A stretch of 64,000 bases of DNA from Vesta saturnalis (lineage: Eukaryota; Arthropoda; Insecta; Coleoptera; Lampyridae): NCBI GenBank assembly GCA_036346205.1, contig JARFJB010000896.1, positions 2,810,001-2,874,000 on the forward strand. The letters are read 5' to 3'. The position numbers and the translations under genes were made by a program. Positions 14,608 to 25,201 of this stretch are shown in pieces. Under the pieces are notes generated by a model, which saw nothing but the letters and a program-made list of their open reading frames with translations, was not told the DNA's origin and made no database searches. The stretch's first letter is position 1; every line of letters starts with the position of its first letter.

Positions 14608-14642
14608 AACGTTTCGATAACACTTACAGTTATCTTCGTCAG
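14608..14642 (-). ncRNA. Hammerhead-ribozyme-like motif, PLE A end
   Basis: On the minus strand the core reads CTGACGA, then a 6-bp stem (GATAAC / GTTATC) with a 7-base loop, then GAAAC followed directly by GTT. This fits the minimal type I hammerhead of Penelope elements (CUGANGA, helix II, GAAAC, very short helix III, NUH cleavage triplet). It is antisense to the PLE A open frame, so it probably belongs to an inverted terminal copy. Self-cleavage is inference. Confidence 0.55.
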
Positions 14643-14709
14643 TAGTAATGTTTGTTAAAAATTGTTAAAGATGTAGTAAACAATTTTGTCAAATTTGAAA
14701 AATTCAAAC

Positions 14710-14838
14710 ATAAACATAAGCCTTCTATTAATATAACAGTTTGAGAAACGTATAAGCCAACTATAAAATTGTAGTAAAGAATAACTAGGTCATTAAAATT
14801 AAATATTGTTAAACTGCCTCAAAGATGACAAACCAGAA
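14710..14838 (+). repeat. Left arm of PLE A inverted repeat
   Basis: The sequence from AAACATAAGCC to GATGACAAACCAGAA is repeated in inverted orientation at 17502-17626 with high identity. The arm runs into the first codons of the element's open frame (NCLKDDKPE). Confidence 0.85.
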
Positions 14839-17103
14839 TTTGAAAAATTAAGGAAACGTAAAGCACAATTATTATCGTCACTCACTTTTTTATTACGATG
14901 CCGAGACCAAAAGATTATCCCAAAGTTTATCTATATTAAAAGAAATTTTAATAACAAGCAAGCGAATAATATTTACACAAGAACTGAAAATGCTCTTCTA
15001 CGTAATCAAATACATATTACTAGGAAGTTACTGGATAACACCGATAAAAATCTTTTATATTTACATTTAGAAATTTCATCTATTTTGAATAAAGAAGATT
15101 GGAATAAAATTGATTCTATAACGTTTAAATCTATGAAAATAAATTTTGAGATCTCATGTCAACGTCAAAAAGAAAAATTTAATAAATTATACAAACAACA
15201 AAATAATAGACCATCTATTGATTGTAGAAAAACAGTTATAAACCTTTCTGATAATGTTGTTTCAGATTATGCTATTGAAGCGCTTTCTAAAGGAGGAAAT
15301 TTTGCGATAACACCAAGAGTAATACCTTTTGAAGATATAATTTCCAACATCGAAAACTCCATTAGATTATTACCTTTTGATGCTGCTAATGAAGTTAGAT
15401 ATAACACCGTTAACATATTACGTAAAACAAAACCTCCAAAGAGCAACTTATGCTTTCGTCAACGACATGCTTTACTTGATCTTAAACGCAATGAAAGTAT
15501 TATAATATTAAAATCAGATAAAGGTAATGCAACTGTTATATTAAATATGAACGATTATAACACTAAGATAGAACAATTGTTGGGACCAGAAACTTATCGT
15601 GAAATACCAAAAGATCCAACAAAAAAGTTTCTTTTAAAAACTAAAGAGCTGATTAAATTATCATCTATTCCTGAAGAAATAAAGAAGAAACTATCTAACT
15701 CTGAAGCTATTTCACCAAAACTATATGGTTTACCAAAATTCATAAACCTAATATTCCTTTAAGGCCTATTGTTAGTGCAATTGGTTCTCCTACATATAAC
15801 CTTGCAAAACATCTTACATTGTTATTACAACCTCATATAGGAAAAACACCCCATTACATTAAAAATTCTGCCGACTTTGTTGAAAAAATGCATAGTTTCA
15901 AAATTGAAGAGGGTGATATAATGGTTAGTTTTGATGTTATTGCACTTTTTACAAAAGTACCTCTAAAAGAAACTATTGAATACATTGATCATCTTTTTCC
16001 AAAGGACATAACCATTCTTTTTCAGCACTGTCTTACTACAACTTATTTTCAGTGGAATAGTAAATTTTATGAACAGATTGAAGGTGTAGCAATGGGTAGT
16101 CCCCTTAGTCCTGTTATAGCTAATTTTTATATGGAAAAATTTGAAACATTATCGTTACAAAATACGTTAAAAAAACCTTCAGTTTGGTATAGATATGTAG
16201 ATGACAATTTGTTATTTGGAGACATGGAGAAGAAGCACTGCATGAGTTTTTGGTTTTTATAAATGGTATACATCCTAGTATTCAGTTTACCATGGAAAAA
16301 GAAACTAATGGAAGTTTACCATTTATTGACATATTAATATCTAAAAATAATAATTCACTATCTTTTAAGGTTTACAGAAAGCCGACACACTGATAGATAC
16401 CTTCATAAATTATCCAACCACCATCCACGTCAAAAAATTAGTGTAATTAAATCTTTAGTAGATCGAGCAAAACGAATTTGTGACCCTGAATTTTTAAATG
16501 ATGAATATAAATATTTAAGAAAATCCTTACAAGATAATGGATATTCACTTACAGATATTAATAATGTTATTACACCTTCTAGGCGTAACCTTAAAGAAAA
16601 CCAGTTCTTAATGTTGGTACTGCTTTTCTTCCTTTTATAGCTAATGTTACAAATAGAATTGAAAAATCCTAATCAAATATGGCATTAGGACTATTTTTAA
16701 ACCTACAAGAAAAATTAAAGGACATTTAAGATCACCTAAAGATGCGTCAAACCCTTTATCATCTTCCGGAGTGTATAAGTTATCTTGTTCATGTGGAAAA
16801 GTATACATCGGGACCACAAAACGTAGCTTTGATACAAGAGGTAAAGAACACATGAGATTTTGTAGATTGGGTCAACCAGAGAGGTCTGCTGTGGCTGACC
16901 ATGCCCTGAATATTCTAAATCATGACATTCAATTTGACAATATGAAAATATTGTCAAGACAAACCCATTATTATGTTCGTTTGCAACGTGAAGCTATTGA
17001 AATATATAAACACCCGAATAATTTTAATAGACAAGAAGAAAATCTCCGTTTAAATAGGTTTTGGCATCTTATAATTAAAAAAGAGCATAATGATACGCCT
17101 TGA
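14806..17103 (+). pseudogene. Penelope reverse transcriptase + GIY-YIG, frameshifted
   Basis: Penelope-type proteins reverse-transcribe the element RNA and cut the target with a GIY-YIG nuclease. Order seen: N-terminal region (LLSSLTFLLRCRDQKIIPK); a fingers-like segment (ILKSDKGNATVIL, TYREIPKDPT, LYGLPK); RT motif A SFDVIALFTKVP; motif B GVAMGSPLSPVIANFYMEKF; motif C WYRYVDDNLLFG; then SLPFIDILISK. A GIY-YIG domain follows at 16771-17010 (LSCSCGKVYIGTTKRSFDTR). The catalytic YVDD is intact. Single-base shifts break the frame near 15745, 16225, 16385 and 16600-16700, so no full protein is made. The first segment is open from 14806 with no early in-frame ATG, so the true start is unclear. Family certain; inactivity likely. 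Confidence 0.88.
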
Positions 17104-17239
17104 TTTTAGTTTGTTTTCAACTTTTGGTATGTCTAGGTTTTTTGCTGTTTTTCCTAGACCTTGAAGCAAATGCTTTACCAATTATATGTTAAATTTCCAC
17201 AGCACTATAATTTAACATAAATAGTTGAAATTTAATTGA

Positions 17240-17640
17240 AATTAAAAATTACAAAGAACGTTCTGCATTGTGCTTTTCATTGTTAATAACACTTCCAATT
17301 ATTGCTAAAGATATCTCTTTGTTAGATTTAACTGGGTTATTTTATTTGATGTAATGTTTGGATTTGTGAATGCTTCTATCATTTTAAAATTGAAGTTTTT
17401 CACAACTTTACACTTACATCATAACTCGATTAAATTTTGTTAAATGTGTTTTTTGGCTGGCAAATTTCATTGTTAGCTTCCGTCGTAGATAGTGTTCTGG
17501 TTTGTCATCTTTGAGGCAGTTTAACAATATTTAATTTTAATGACCTAGTTATTCTTTACTACAATTTTATAGTTGGCTTATACGTTTCTCAAACTGTTAT
17601 ATTAATAGAAGGCTTATGTTTTTGTATGTTTAGACATGCT
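17240..17640 (-). repeat. Right inverted arm of PLE A (5' end of an inverted PLE copy)
   Basis: Read on the minus strand, 17626-17502 repeats the 5' end of PLE A. The stretch continuing to about 17440 repeats the start of PLE B (GAAGGCTAACAATGAAAAA at 22661 is GAAGCTAACAATGAAATTT here). So the right end of PLE A abuts the 5' end of a second PLE in opposite orientation. Confidence 0.75.
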
Positions 17641-20199
17641 ATGTACTCGTAATTTTGGCACGACGTCCCTTATTTTGACTACCAAACATTCTGGTGCCCT
17701 AAAGCGAACTGATTACGTCTTCATCCCCTATTTTGACTTACGTACGTTTTACTATTCTGGATGTGTAAAATTTATCAACATCATACCCACACCCATACGC
17801 TGACTAGTCGGGGCAAAAAGGCCAATTTTATCTGTAATCCCGTTTTACCACCCGTTTATACCGTTACAATTTGAACACACTTAGTTTAATGGATTCCGCA
17901 GATAGAATAAGCATGTGGTAAAGAATATCGGCTTCACTTTAGCATCAAACAATTAATAGGTAGCGAGAGAGCATGTACTACTAGGATAGTATAAAAGAAA
18001 TTAATGAAGAATTCAAATTAAGACCAACTGTCTTTCAAAACTTACCGTGACTTAATCATGATATACGAAAAGAAAATAGTAAGAATTGCTTGTTAGTATT
18101 CGCATAAGGGGCTGTACAAATCAGTATTCATAATGGATGAAATACGAAGATATTGGCTTTCGAAACCGCTTTACCAATTATGGTTAATTATAATTGTTAG
18201 GTATAGTATTCGTACTGATGGCAAGTTAAAAAGGAACAGTAATTAGTGATATTTTTAGATAAAAAGTATGGCACACTTAGTAAACGAGAATGAAATACAT
18301 ACGCCGAAACGTACGAATAGAAGATAATCCATAGATATAAAGGAACATCCATCAATAAATTAAGCGTTGAGAAATCTCACAGTAAGCGATTAAGTTTATA
18401 AAACTAGAAATATTCAAAACGTTCTTATTTCATTCAATAGAACCTACCTTAACTGTATTTAACAGTGCGAAACGCGCCTGGCCAACTCAAACTTCCCATT
18501 TCAGAAAACTCATTAGACAACCTGCCATTTTTTAAAAACTTCGAAATATAAAAGGTACTTCAAGATTGTAAAACCAAGATACTGAAAGTTGCAAACAAAT
18601 TCAATGATGTATACGATGGCATTATTAATTAAAACAAAATGTAACACGTTTCACTGCTTTAGATTTGGGGTTAATCGCTTTTTTAATCTAGGTTTTTGTG
18701 GAAAGTCAATAAGTTTGTCATTAATTCGAACTACCTTGTGCCGAATCTATAACAATGACATACGTTAACAGACAAATATAAAAAAAGGTGAACAACGCTT
18801 TTTACATTGCTTCTCATTAACTTAATCTGTCGATTTATTTCTAAAAACTTCTAGATAAATAACTACATATGTATCCATCGAGACAATAAATCATTTAGAA
18901 AACATCTGAAACAAGCCACTTATTTTTTGCTTTTTGTGTGAATTGCTATTAATTTTTTTATTCAACTTTGCCCAATAAATTGCCTCATCCATATTTATCT
19001 TATGCCAGTCAAACGAACTTAATGGAAGATAGCAACTATTATACTAGTTTGAAATGGAAATAGAAATTGATTGAACGATATAATCACAGCCTTTTGCTAA
19101 AGAGAAAAATGATTTTCCTTCAGATCATAACAATTTAGGTAGGCCGAAACCGTATTCTCATGGAAATTTGGATGAATAATTTTATGTAAAAACAACTATA
19201 TTTTATTGGGTCTTATGTAAAACAAATGATCACTTTACCAAACGGCAACTGAACATTAAATTTATTACTTTTCATTATACAAACAAATCGTTTTTACTTT
19301 ATTATTGCTTTTACACAATCCTCATTTTTTTTGTAACCGAAAACGTTAATGTGCTTTTTCTTTTTGAGCAACTTTTTGCTTTGTAACAATTTCAGACATC
19401 ATAAACGGTAACAAATTGCTAAATGCTTGTTCTGTAAAATCGATCTATTTTTTTAATTTGATTCTTTATTCTGTTTTGTTAAATTTATGATTATTAGACA
19501 TGTTCATTTACAAGCGAACCAGTGTTAAAAGGCAAGAGTTGAGTAAACACATTTTGTTGATTTGATATTTAAATTATTCTGGCATGGATGAGCAATTCTC
19601 TATTACATACTAATTATTGGCAAAATTTTAAAGTACATGTAACAATTCGGTGTTTATTCGCAAATATTGGCGATGATAACATTTGATGTACAAAGCACTT
19701 TATAAGATTAGAATTTACAATAAACTATCAAATATTCAAGTCACCTACCATTCACATCTTTACAGGAAAATGTAGCACATATTGCAGTAATAGTAATAGT
19801 AATTTATTGTCATATTAAATTCATACAGACAGTGAAAATCGGCATAGTCAGTGATGAAGAAAAACTGAAGTAGTTAAGTGACGAAGTAAATTGTATAAAC
19901 ATAAGAAAATCAAGTGCCCTTTAGATTTGATTTCTGATGGTATATTTTTTAAAGATTCTGGCAAGGTCATTTTTCATACAGTAACGTTTGGTGTGTAGGA
20001 ATACTCAACTTGTCGCAGTTACATGCCATCATTGACTTGTAACTGCATGAATTATTAAGAAACAAGTTACGATTTTGTGTTTCAAACATAACCAGGGAGT
20101 TGATTATTCTTACGCATTGGGTATATATGGTGTTGTCTTGTGCGTAGGACGCATTTTTCATAAAGTATGAACGTGAGTTTGCACGAGCATTTTTTTGGG
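17641..20199. other. A+T-rich DNA, no gene recognised
   Basis: About 2.6 kb with only short open frames, no recognised motif and no identified terminal repeats. Confidence 0.4.
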
Positions 20200-20204
20200 T
20201 ACGT

Positions 20205-20330
20205 AAAGTAGGTCTGATGTAAATGTTACGCCACTGGAAATTTTAGTAAAGCATTCAGTATTATGTACAATCATATTTAAATGTTGTATAACTAATTATG
20301 AGTTGGAAGTAATACATTTAAATGAGAAAC
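20205..20330 (+). repeat. Dispersed repeat, copy 1
   Basis: TGTAAATGTTACGCCACTGG and the following 90 bases (TTTAGTAAA, GTATTATGTA, GTTGGAAG) recur at about 61348-61470 in the same orientation. This is an unclassified interspersed repeat. Confidence 0.7.
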
Positions 20331-20938
20331 AATATTTACCACTGTATTTCGCTACTGTATTTTAAGGAATGTGAGTTTAAAAATTGCTGAAAATATGTTG
20401 CGTGTTGTATAATGATATATTGATATTGTATTAAAGTGTAAAGTAAAAGAACATTTTTGCTTGTATAAATGTGTTAGTGTTTCACAATGAAAAATTTTAC
20501 GTATGATCAAGGATAAAAGGTATTAAAGTTTAGTGAATTTTGTGAAAGAAAGCGTAGCGCACATATGAGACTTTCATGAAAAGTTGAATTTAGTTCTGAA
20601 TGTTTTACTGAATGTATGGGAGTTTAGACGAGTTATCACGATGTTTGTGGATGAAAGGTCTCGGTGTTTGCATTGGGACCGTTTCAAATGTTGTAATAGG
20701 CGAACGTGCGCGATAGAGGCACCCCTGTGATAAGTTGGTGTGTTTTTGCCGGGATAAATATTGATGACGTTTAGGAAGATAAACGCCTGAATCTATATAA
20801 GAGAACGAGTGACAGGGTAGAAGACAATGGAGGTTTGCGTCTTGAACAGTAAAGTACCTTCAAGAGAGTTACATAATAATTGTCAATCTCAAAACAAGCG
20901 TTGACATCGTTTTTACGATTAATCAACAGTGTAACAGA
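20331..20938. other. Possible 5' flank or UTR of the LINE gag segment
   Basis: Base composition becomes richer in G+C towards 20640-20900. There is no convincing coding sequence. It may be the 5' untranslated region of the element whose gag-like sequence follows. Confidence 0.35.
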
Positions 20939-22155
20939 GTGGTTGTGCGCCTACCATCGATGGATCGAGGAACATTCCAGATCCGCCGTCGCTGTCAACC
21001 CCACAGGACGCGATACGGTCGCTGCTGGACCTACCGTTGTAGCAAGCGAGCAGTGACACCCCACCGGCCGCCACTAGCCAGAGGAGCAAGCGGGCGAAGA
21101 GAACGAAACCAGCACCACCAGAAGTGGTAGCTCCGCTAGATAAGACCCAGCCAGCGGTTCCGTCGACATCCACCGCCGCAACCGCCACCGACACTGTAGA
21201 AGGAAGAAACAAAGGGGTCCATCCGGTTCCACCAGACCCGATGACTTCGTCAGGCAAGAAGACCCAAGCGTACGCCGATTGTTCGCCCAGGCCGCCCCCG
21301 ACGGATATGTTCCAGCCACTGAAGGAGTTCACTGACAACCGAGCAACAATGGACCAGATGACGACGCAGACCACAGCAGACACCAGATAGAAAGTGCCAC
21401 CGGGAATCCTTCGTCAAAAGGTGAACTTGGTCGTTTTTCCCGAGAACTCGACCGATAACGGATCTCCTTCATGAGGACCAAGGCAATCAACGCCGGAACC
21501 CAGATACAGCCTGTTTCACTCCAGGACCGAGACAGGTTGATGAGGTATCATCATGGATAGGTGTGGTACTCCGTATCAGGCAAAGAGAGAGCGCTTAGCT
21601 AAGATGGTCAGACGTGACTTGCCCGTAGAATTTTTCGAGACTGACGTTCTCACAGATAACACTAAAAATATTAATGTTCTCTGTTGTTTCAGGATAGGTG
21701 GAGACGTCTCCCGTCTAAGTCACCGTAGAAGACTTGCGGTGGAAAACGGACACTGGGCAGTGTCGCCGGTGTTGGGGTTTCTGCGACGCACAGCGTTACT
21801 GCAGGTCGGCGGCACGCTGTGTGAAGTGCGCAGACTTCACCACTCCAGTCAATACGAGAAACTCCCAACCGACAGCGCTAAGTACGTTAATTATCGTAGA
21901 AACCACCACGCTGGCTATAGGGGATATCTGAACTTTCCCTCAACCTCCACAGCGAAAGAAGACGGAAGATCCACAGCGAAAGAAGAGGACCCCGCCGATT
22001 GCGTCGCCTTATTCAATCTTGGCCGGTGGCAGTTAGGCCTGAGCAACGGCAAGGGAATTTGGGGTGATGCAAGTTCCGAAAGAGGCTCCCGCACTGTCAA
22101 TACCCGGCGTGTCCAACGCACCTTAGGGATCGACTATGTTTTGGGCTTTCTCTGA
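20939..22155 (+). pseudogene. LINE gag-like ORF1 with zinc knuckles, degraded
   Basis: This is a G+C-richer island that looks like ORF1 (RNA-binding gag-like protein) of a jockey-type non-LTR retrotransposon. A Pro/Thr-rich segment (21124-21390) precedes a region of CCHC zinc knuckles. In one frame (21734-21931) the knuckles read GQCRRCWGF...AQRYCRSAARCVKCAD. In another frame (21553-22155) they continue as SAKYVNYRRNHHAGYRGY, where the expected Cys residues of the third knuckle are now Tyr. So the reading frame has shifted and Cys-to-Tyr changes have destroyed zinc binding. A repeated TAKED/STAKEED stretch follows. No endonuclease or reverse transcriptase follows; the segment ends against PLE B. 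Clade assignment is tentative. Confidence 0.65.
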
Positions 22156-22321
22156 AGTCTCAACATACAGAAAGCCTTATTTGCCAACCGCAAAGTGGCG
22201 GCAGCGCTCGCTCAGGCTACAACTGCGACTAACCCTGTGGGAAGTGATCCTCACGCACGGCCAAGAAGTGGTTGCCTTTTTCGGGTAATGATATAAAGGT
22301 CCGACGCGATTATTGGTGACT

Positions 22322-23400
22322 TAGGTTAAGTATATAGTATCAATTTTAATATGTTCTTAAAATACTTACCTTTTTTGGGTTTTTAAGGGTGTATTTGTAT
22401 ATTAATGCAATACAATCTAAACGTGTCGATAACACTTACAGTTATCTTCGTCAGTAGTAATATCTATTAAAATTTGTAAAGGTGCTTTTTGTGAAATTTG
22501 TTGATTAAAACATAAACATAAGCCTGCTATTAATATAACATTTGATAAACGTATAAAGCCAACTATGGAATATAATTTTGGTAAAATTTAACTAGATCAT
22601 TAAATATTGTTAAGCTGATTTGAAGATAACAAATCAGAACACCCTCTAACGGTCGAAGGCTAACAATGAAAAATGTCAACCAAAAACAAACTTAACAAAG
22701 TACTAAAACTTTATTTCTTAATAAAACTTATTAAAAGGGTTAACCAATTAAACCTTTAGTTTCGTACATAACTGCACCTGTACTTAAGAGATCTAACAGA
22801 TTAATATACATTGCCCAACAAAATTGTAAGTTTCCTCCTAAACATAGCATTAAAAATTCATTTTAGTTAATCGAAAATATTCAGAATTTGAATAATTTAA
22901 TTAATAATTTAAAAATGCTAAATTGATTTCATTTGATGTAAAGAATTTGTTCCCGTCGATCCCAAACGTGGAGGTCGTAAATATTATAGATAATTTCTTA
23001 ATTAAGAACAACGTTATTCCCTCTTTACATCAGAATGTATTGATACCTTAATATGTATGTTTAGATTACTTTATCTCTAAAGAAGTTCTTATAATGGGAA
23101 AACCATTAAGTTTTTTATTAGCAAAAAGATTTATGGATAATTAAGAAAATCAAATACATATCCACCCGGTTAGTATTAGTTGTATTAATAATAATAATTT
23201 TTTATTTTTATGTGATTCACAGGCTCTAAAATTTTTAAACAAACTAGGTACATCCATTGATAGAATTTACTTTAGAGACAGAAAATAACAAAGTTAATTT
23301 TTTGGATTTAACTATCACTATATAATAGACTGGAGTTTTCTATTCTACAAACCTTCCCATACAGACTAATAGTTCATAACTCATCCGCTCACCCACATCG
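22322..23400 (+). mobile_element. Penelope-like element B, strongly decayed
   Basis: The first about 320 bp match the 5' end of PLE A, including the hammerhead-like motif. Further on, scattered fragments of the RT remain: a motif-B-like LIMGKPLSFLLAKRFM near 23088-23140, and IEFTLETENNKVNFLDLTIT near 23255-23320, the counterpart of IQFTMEKETNGSLPFIDIL in PLE A. No continuous frame survives and the GIY-YIG part is missing. It ends close to the 3' end of PLE C, which runs in the opposite direction. Confidence 0.7.
22419..22454 (-). ncRNA. Degenerate hammerhead-like motif, PLE B end
   Basis: Same layout as in PLE A on the minus strand (CTGACGA, GATAAC / GTTATC stem), but the conserved GAAAC reads GACAC. 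This change should abolish cleavage. Confidence 0.5.
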
Positions 23401-23486
23401 TTTTAAAATGGTGACATTGAATTCTTACATACATGTACGTTAGTGAGTTGATCGACCTATTTCCACAGTTTGTGCTTTTTAAGCGC

Positions 23487-23521
23487 GACGTTTCGGAAGC
23501 GGACACTGCTTCCATCATCAG
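23487..23521 (-). ncRNA. Hammerhead-ribozyme-like motif at the PLE C 3' end
   Basis: On the minus strand: CTGATGA, T, stem GGAAGC / GCTTCC with a 7-base loop, then GAAACGTC. This is the compact type I hammerhead seen in Penelope elements, with helix III reduced to two pairs and a GUC cleavage triplet. It is in the sense orientation relative to the RT and lies about 300 bp past the GIY-YIG domain. Helix I is weak in the flanks, so activity (perhaps only as a dimer) is inference. Confidence 0.65.
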
Positions 23522-23820
23522 ACTTAGTCCTGAAAAGGACTGTTTTCACACTTAAGTCGAATTCATATGTTGTATATAATTTTTCCCAAGCACTTGACTA
23601 CTCTCAGATTCGAACTTTTTCGTAGTTGCGCAGAAGTTTATTGCACATGTTGCGCCGTAACCTCTTGCGCAGGTGTATTGCGCTTAAGCTCTTCGCGCAT
23701 TATTGGAATCCATATGGATTTCATTTCTACACTAGCTTGGCTTATTGGACATTCTGGTAGTGCGATGTATGTGGCTTCTTTGAGTTTCCGACGATTTGTG
23801 TTCTCGTCCTTTGCCACTAT

Positions 23821-24622
23821 CTATATGTTATCCCATTGGATGCGGTGGTCTTCGTTCCAGACATGTTCGGCGATTCTTGATTTTTCTGTTTCGCCCTTGC
23901 GGACGTTGTTCTTATGTTCCTGCGTTCTCACTTTGAGTGGTCTACTGCTCTCTCCTATGTATGCTCTGCCGCATTCGCATGGTAGGTTGTATACACAATT
24001 CTTGGAATTCTGATCTTCATTGTACGATTTGGTTTTGGTTAGTATTCCCCTGAGCGTTCTGGTCGATTTGAAGGCAGTGCGTAACTTGTATTTGCTGCCT
24101 ATCCTTCGTATTTTGTCTGAGGTACCTTGTATATATGGTATTATCGCTGTATATTCAGGTTCTTCTTTTTCGGTTACCCTTTCCCTGTTTAGGTTAGGTG
24201 TTAGATCGGGGTAGCGATTTTCTTTGAGTGTTCTCGCGATATTTTCTTTTTCTCTGTTCAGGTCCTCTTGTTTTGAGCACATTGTTTTTGCTCTGTCGTA
24301 CAAGCATTTTGCCACGCCTAACTTCACGTTTTTGTGGCGATTGGAGTTGTAGTGTAGGTACCTCCCCGTGTGGGTGGGTTTCATACACTTGTCGTGAAAG
24401 TGTTGTCATTTCTGTGTACAAGTACATCAAGGAATGGCAGTTTTTCTTCCGACTCCAATTCCATTGTGAATTTGATGGAGGGTGCGCGGCTATTTAGATG
24501 ATCTAGGAATTCATCTAGCTTATGCTTGCCGTGTTGCCAAACTACGAAGGTATCGTCCACGTATCTAAGCCACATCCTTGGTTTCTCTGTGAATTTGGAT
24601 ATTGCTTGGTCTTCAAAGTCTT

Positions 24623-24624
<2 letters not shown>
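23821..24624 (-). pseudogene. Penelope RT motif C to GIY-YIG, partial
   Basis: Reading from 24624 down: MEDFEDQAI, RMWLRYVDDTFVVW (motif C with intact YVDD), LPFLDVLVHRND, then, after a frame change near 24384, PTHTGRYLHYNSNRH, KLGVAKCLYDRAKT and a GIY-YIG nuclease (LPCECGRAYIGESSRPLKVR, then RTQEHKNNVRKGE and EHVWNEDHRIQWDNI). The frame closes at 23821. Only one obvious frameshift interrupts about 270 codons, so this half is well kept. Motifs A and B are absent here; they lie in the fragment at 39.1 kb. Confidence 0.85.

Positions 24625-24689
<65 letters not shown>
24625..24689. repeat. (TA)n microsatellite at the left edge of the 14.4-kb insert
   Basis: 65 bp of TA between the Penelope codon ATG (MEDFE) and TAGTGG, the left end of the proposed insert. 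A similar tract lies at the right edge (39058-39106). Confidence 0.98.
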
Positions 24690-24692
<3 letters not shown>

Positions 24693-24698
24693 GAACAC

Positions 24699-24795
24699 TA
24701 CACTTTGAGGTCGAAATTTGTTATTAACTGGACACTTCGAGGTCGTTTCGTCATTTTTGTCAGGACCCCAAAGTGTACTCTACACTTTGGGGTCG
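24699..24795. repeat. Subterminal repeats of the insert's left end
   Basis: The motif TACACTTTGRGGTCG occurs directly at 24699-24713, 24731-24745 (diverged) and 24781-24795, and inverted at 24764-24777. One more copy is at the far right end (inverted, 39034-39046). Clustered repeats of this kind are typical transposase-binding sites at DNA transposon ends. Confidence 0.7.
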
Positions 24796-25108
24796 TCATG
24801 ACCCATACTGCTTATTATATGATTAAAGGGTTATTTCGGGGACGTTATGAAAATCATCCACAATGGGGTCACCATCATTAGCATTGATTGCAATTATAAT
24901 ATAAGAAATTTTAAGTATCAGTCTCATTTTAACAGTAAATTGCTAAAACAGAAAGGATCCAGTTTGATTTTAAAAAACCAACAAAATGTAAACCATCGTT
25001 GGAACACTTGTTTCACTATTCTTCAAGAGGTTTAATTTTTCAATTTTATTAAATTATCTCGTAAAACGAATTATTAACAGTAAGAGCACGAGTGTCAATT
25101 CTTTCGGA

Positions 25109-25201
25109 AAGATTTTTATTTTGCATGCGCATTGGTTGCTAGGCAATTAAACGTTTAATTGCCTTTTAGCATAGAATGCGAATTTGCAAAATAAAAATCT
25201 T
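25109..25201. repeat. 93-bp imperfect hairpin with perfect stem ends
   Basis: AAGATTTTTATTTTGCA (25109-25125) pairs exactly with 25185-25201. The centre is an 18-bp perfect palindrome (CAATTAAACGTTTAATTG, 25144-25161), with partly matched segments between. Either a very small MITE-like foldback or a cruciform-forming site. Confidence 0.85.

Larger units (their letters stand above)
14536..17640 (+). mobile_element. Penelope-like element A
   Basis: A Penelope-like retroelement, broken by frameshifts but with all domains in order: 5' terminal region with a hammerhead-like motif, reverse transcriptase, linker and GIY-YIG endonuclease. The 5' boundary is set by sequence shared with PLE B (14536-14840 against 22322-22645). 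The right end carries an inverted copy of the 5' terminal region (17502-17626 against 14710-14838). Inverted or tandem terminal copies are known in Penelope elements. Confidence 0.85.
23430..24624 (-). mobile_element. Penelope-like element, C-terminal half (C)
   Basis: Minus-strand 3' half of a Penelope element. It starts abruptly at the (TA)n tract with MEDFEDQAI, the sequence that normally follows motif B, and ends beyond a hammerhead-like motif at 23487-23521. Its missing N-terminal half matches the piece at 39.1-40.4 kb, which has the same orientation and ends at the same point of the protein. Confidence 0.8.

Noticed and set aside
20919..21383. 154-codon minus-strand open frame in the G+C-rich island
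   Set aside because: It is the shadow of the plus-strand gag-like sequence with zinc knuckles; it shows no motif of its own.
24522..24881. 119-codon plus-strand open frame across the insert boundary
   Set aside because: It crosses antisense Penelope sequence, (TA)n and insert end; not a gene.
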